Source of the DNA: a bacterium
Lineage (GTDB): Bacteria > Desulfobacterota > S145-22
Reading direction: 5' to 3'
NCBI GenBank assembly: GCA_027073795.1
Contig: JALTEW010000246.1
Coordinates: 1 to 7,783, forward strand
DNA: 7,783 bases
Shown: one piece after another, positions 6,044 to 7,783 of the stretch
Numbering within the stretch: position 1 is the first letter of the stretch
Layout: each line of letters starts with the position of its first letter
Position numbers and translations under genes: made by a program
The notes under the pieces: model-generated
The model's database searches: none
What the model was told of the DNA's origin: nothing
The model's input: the letters and a program-made list of their open reading frames with translations, nothing else

Positions 6044-6130
6044 ATGAAATCCTTTGGGAGCGAGGTAACTATCCAAGATGGCATTTCCACGATCAGAAAC
6101 CGTCGCGTAGGGGGAAACACCTTTAAGTGA
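6044..6130 (+). CDS. Possible 28-codon small ORF after the MFS gene
   Basis: ATG 6044 follows the MFS stop codon (TAG 6041-6043) with no gap, and GAGGG (6032-6036) lies 7 nt before it, a good ribosome binding arrangement. The frame ends at TGA 6128-6130 and encodes a 28-residue, basic, soluble peptide beginning MKSFGSEVTIQDGIS. I recognise no family. It may be a real microprotein coupled to the transporter, the remnant of a longer gene, or chance. Confidence 0.25.
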   Translation: MKSFGSEVTIQDGISTIRNRRVGGNTFK

Positions 6131-6149
6131 TTTTGGCGAAACTTCAGTG

Positions 6150-6155
6150 TATAAT
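6150..6155 (+). promoter_or_regulatory. Perfect -10 box placed for a leaderless NUDIX transcript
   Basis: TATAAT at 6150-6155 is a perfect sigma-70 -10 element. Six bases separate it from ATG 6162, so the A of the start codon would be at +1. The best -35 at 17-nt spacing (GTGATT, 6127-6132) matches only three positions. No Shine-Dalgarno sequence lies upstream of ATG 6162 or of the alternative GTG 6147, which agrees with a leaderless mRNA. Confidence 0.5.
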
Positions 6156-6161
6156 TGCGAC

Positions 6162-6602
6162 ATGGTAAAAAGGCGTTATCCCTCTTATCCCCTTGTGGGT
6201 GTCGCGGGTGTGATTATTCAAAAAGGTAAGGTTCTCCTTATCAAACGTGGAAAGGCGCCCGGGAAGGGAGAATGGAACATTCCCGGAGGGCTGGTAGAAG
6301 TTGGCGAAAGACTCGAGGAGGCGGTGAAGCGGGAAACCTATGAAGAAACAGGACTGGAAGTGGATGTGGGAATGCTTCTTGAAGTATCAGATAGGATTAT
6401 CAGGGATGTTGAAGGCCGTGTGATGTACCACTATGTGCTGCTTGACTATCTCTGCCGCATGGTTGGAGGTAGGCTTGCGGCAGCTTCCGACGCGGCGGAC
6501 GCGAGGTGGGTGTCATTTGAGGATATTGATTCACTTGACCTGCCAAAATCGGTACGGAATGTTTTAAGAAAGGCAGGGAAGCGGGAAGGGGGATATGAGT
6601 AA
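6162..6602 (+). CDS. NUDIX hydrolase
   Basis: NUDIX enzymes hydrolyse a nucleoside diphosphate linked to another moiety (such as ADP-ribose, oxidised dNTPs or NADH) using Mg2+. The 146-aa product carries the complete NUDIX box G-x5-E-x7-R-E-U-x-E-E-x-G-U at residues 43-65: Gly43, Glu49, Arg57, Glu58, Glu61, Glu62 and Gly64, with Thr59 at the usually hydrophobic position. Before it are the typical first strands GVAGVIIQKGKVLLIKRG (13-30) and the WNIPGG turn (38-43). After it, VMYHYVLLDYLC and DARWVSFEDI are usual for small single-domain members. There is no proline about 15 residues past the box, so the ADP-ribose pyrophosphatase signature is not obvious and the substrate stays open. ATG 6162 is preferred over in-frame GTG 6147, which lies within the TATAAT region. 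The 3' end overlaps the next gene by 8 nt, indicating coupling with the molybdoenzyme. Confidence 0.92.
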   Translation: MVKRRYPSYPLVGVAGVIIQKGKVLLIKRGKAPGKGEWNIPGGLVEVGERLEEAVKRETYEETGLEVDVGMLLEVSDRIIRDVEGRVMYHYVLLDYLCRMVGGRLAAASDAADARWVSFEDIDSLDLPKSVRNVLRKAGKREGGYE

Positions 6603-7783
6603 GAGAAAAATCACCCCGACCATGTGTCATGGCTGCTCCTACGGTGGATACAACTGCGGTTTGCTGGCACATGTGGAACGGGGACGTCTTGTGAAGGTAG
6701 AGGGAAATCCCGACCATCCCCTGAATCAGGGAGGGCTTTGTGCCAAGGGCCAGGCGGCCGTTCAATGGGTATACAATGAGAGCAGACTGAAATACCCCAT
6801 GATGAGAACGGGTGAAAGAGGTTTGGGGACCTTCAAGAGGGTTTCTTGGGAGGAAGCCCTTAAGACCATCTCTGATCGTATTATGGAAATCCGTGAACGG
6901 TATGGTCCGGAAACCATTGTTTTCAGCAAGGGGCAGTCGTCGGGTTGGCTCGGATTGCATCATCTGTTGTGGATGCGGTTCATGCATGTGCTGGGCTCCA
7001 CCACCTTCAGCAACTGGGGGCCCTCGGTCTGTTATTCCCCACAATTAATGTATCACCGGCAAATCATCGGAGGGCCGACCTACGCAATGCCAGATTATGA
7101 CAATGCCGATCTTATCATCGAATGGTTTACTGGGGGCGGGTCGGGCGGCCCGGCACGGGGTGGAGTCGAGACATTGGACACGAACCTCAGAAGTGTCCCG
7201 AGGAAGATTGTGGCGCGATTGGAGAAGGGTGCCCGACTGATTATCATCAATCCCCAGTTGATTCGCCTGGGCGCTAATGGCCGCGCCGCCCATTGGTTTC
7301 CCATCCGTCCAGGGACGGATGGCGCCCTCGCCCTGGCAATGATTCACGTGATCATCCGTGAGAACCTGGTTGATAGATCTTTTGTCTCAAGCTGGTGCGA
7401 GGGATTTGATGAGTTGGCCACGCATGTTGCATCCTATACGCCTGCGTGGGCCGAGAGAATCACGGGGATCCGGGCGGAGGAGATTCGGGCGTTGGCCAGG
7501 CTCTACGCGACCACGAAACGGGCCTGTGTTAGGGTTTCAGAGGCCCCACAAAAGGAAGACCTTCGCTCTTTTGCGATGTCTGTTGCAATCCTTATGGCAA
7601 TTACCGGCCATCTGGATAGGCCTGGGGGGAATATCTGGTTTTTACCCGCCGGAAGACTGGGATTCTCGACCCTGTCCCGCAGGGTTTCCGAGAAGGCGAG
7701 GGAGAAACTTTTGGGGGGTGATACCTTTTATATTCGGTCTTCCGGAAGGCATTCAGCCTTCTTCCCCAGCGTGGTCAGGGCAC
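6595..7783 (+). CDS. Molybdopterin oxidoreductase, Fe-S type (DMSO reductase superfamily), N-terminal part
   Basis: The frame from ATG 6595 stays open to the window edge (396 codons); the C-terminus is missing. A [4Fe-4S] motif opens the protein: Cys11, Cys14, Cys21 and Cys49, with Lys51 in the CAKG turn as in related enzymes. Next come KVEGNPDHPLNQGGLCAKG (34-52), RLKYPMMRTGERG (64-76), RVSWEEAL (82-89), a cofactor region around SNWGPSVCYSP (139-149) in which Cys146 is the likely Mo/W ligand, and HWFPIRPGTDGALALAM (233-249), then GHLDRPGGN further on. There is no Tat signal, so it should act in the cytoplasm. The Cys11-x2-Cys14-x6-Cys21 spacing is wider than the usual x2-x3, and a glycine-rich stretch (180-190) interrupts a conserved strand-loop. 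A purine-rich GGAAGGGGG lies just before the start, which overlaps the NUDIX stop by 8 nt. Thiosulfate or polysulfide reductase, acetylene hydratase-like and formate dehydrogenase-like relatives are all possible; the substrate is unknown. Confidence 0.93.
   Translation, partial: MSKRKITPTMCHGCSYGGYNCGLLAHVERGRLVKVEGNPDHPLNQGGLCAKGQAAVQWVYNESRLKYPMMRTGERGLGTFKRVSWEEALKTISDRIMEIRERYGPETIVFSKGQSSGWLGLHHLLWMRFMHVLGSTTFSNWGPSVCYSPQLMYHRQIIGGPTYAMPDYDNADLIIEWFTGGGSGGPARGGVETLDTNLRSVPRKIVARLEKGARLIIINPQLIRLGANGRAAHWFPIRPGTDGALALAMIHVIIRENLVDRSFVSSWCEGFDELATHVASYTPAWAERITGIRAEEIRALARLYATTKRACVRVSEAPQKEDLRSFAMSVAILMAITGHLDRPGGNIWFLPAGRLGFSTLSRRVSEKAREKLLGGDTFYIRSSGRHSAFFPSVVRA

Noticed and set aside
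6400..7044. 214-codon minus-strand frame opposite the NUDIX and molybdoenzyme genes
   Set aside because: Both plus-strand genes carry complete family motifs through this region; the reverse frame has none.
6595..7783. Identification as acetylene hydratase
   Set aside because: The Asp that follows the second Fe-S Cys in that enzyme is Ser here and the Cys spacing differs, so only the superfamily is assigned.

Overview
This 7.8 kb stretch is bacterial chromosomal DNA with compact genes, strong AGGAGG-type ribosome binding sites and several overlapping gene pairs. The gene set points to an anaerobic, possibly syntrophic or sulfidogenic bacterium of a Desulfobacterota (deltaproteobacterial) type: a short-chain fatty acid transporter, late cobalamin assembly, and a cytoplasmic Fe-S molybdopterin (or tungstopterin) oxidoreductase. 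That placement is inferred from gene content and protein style, not from a marker gene.

Layout, left to right. (1) 2-241: C-terminal end of an RNase G/E family ribonuclease, with a small perfect hairpin over its stop codon. (2) 273-1028: an unrecognised polytopic membrane protein on the same strand. (3) 1043-2377, minus strand: an AtoE-type short-chain fatty acid transporter converging on gene 2. Its intrinsic terminator lies inside the last codons of gene 2. (4) 2378-2669: divergent regulatory region with an 18-bp tandem repeat, a candidate sigma-70 promoter and a GAG-repeat Shine-Dalgarno tract. (5) 2670-4468: cobT and cobS, overlapping by ATGA, for nucleotide loop activation and the final joining step of cobalamin synthesis. 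(6) 4469-4798: AT-rich non-coding gap with inverted repeats and a candidate promoter. (7) 4799-6043: an AT-rich MFS transporter that differs in base composition from its neighbours and may have been acquired. (8) 6044-6161: a possible 28-codon ORF, then a perfect TATAAT placed so that transcription would begin at the next ATG. (9) 6162-6602: a NUDIX hydrolase, probably read from a leaderless mRNA, overlapping by 8 nt with (10) 6595-7783: a molybdopterin oxidoreductase that runs off the window.

How the parts relate. cobT and cobS are one translationally coupled unit. The NUDIX hydrolase and the molybdoenzyme are a second coupled unit. AtoE suggests use of short-chain fatty acids such as butyrate or acetoacetate, but no CoA-transferase or thiolase gene is visible beside it. 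I see no CRISPR array, tRNA, rRNA, transposase or phage gene. The most unusual items are the widened Fe-S cysteine motif and glycine-rich insert of the molybdoenzyme, the leaderless NUDIX start, and the repeat-built control region in front of cobT. Nothing here shows a clearly new multi-gene system.
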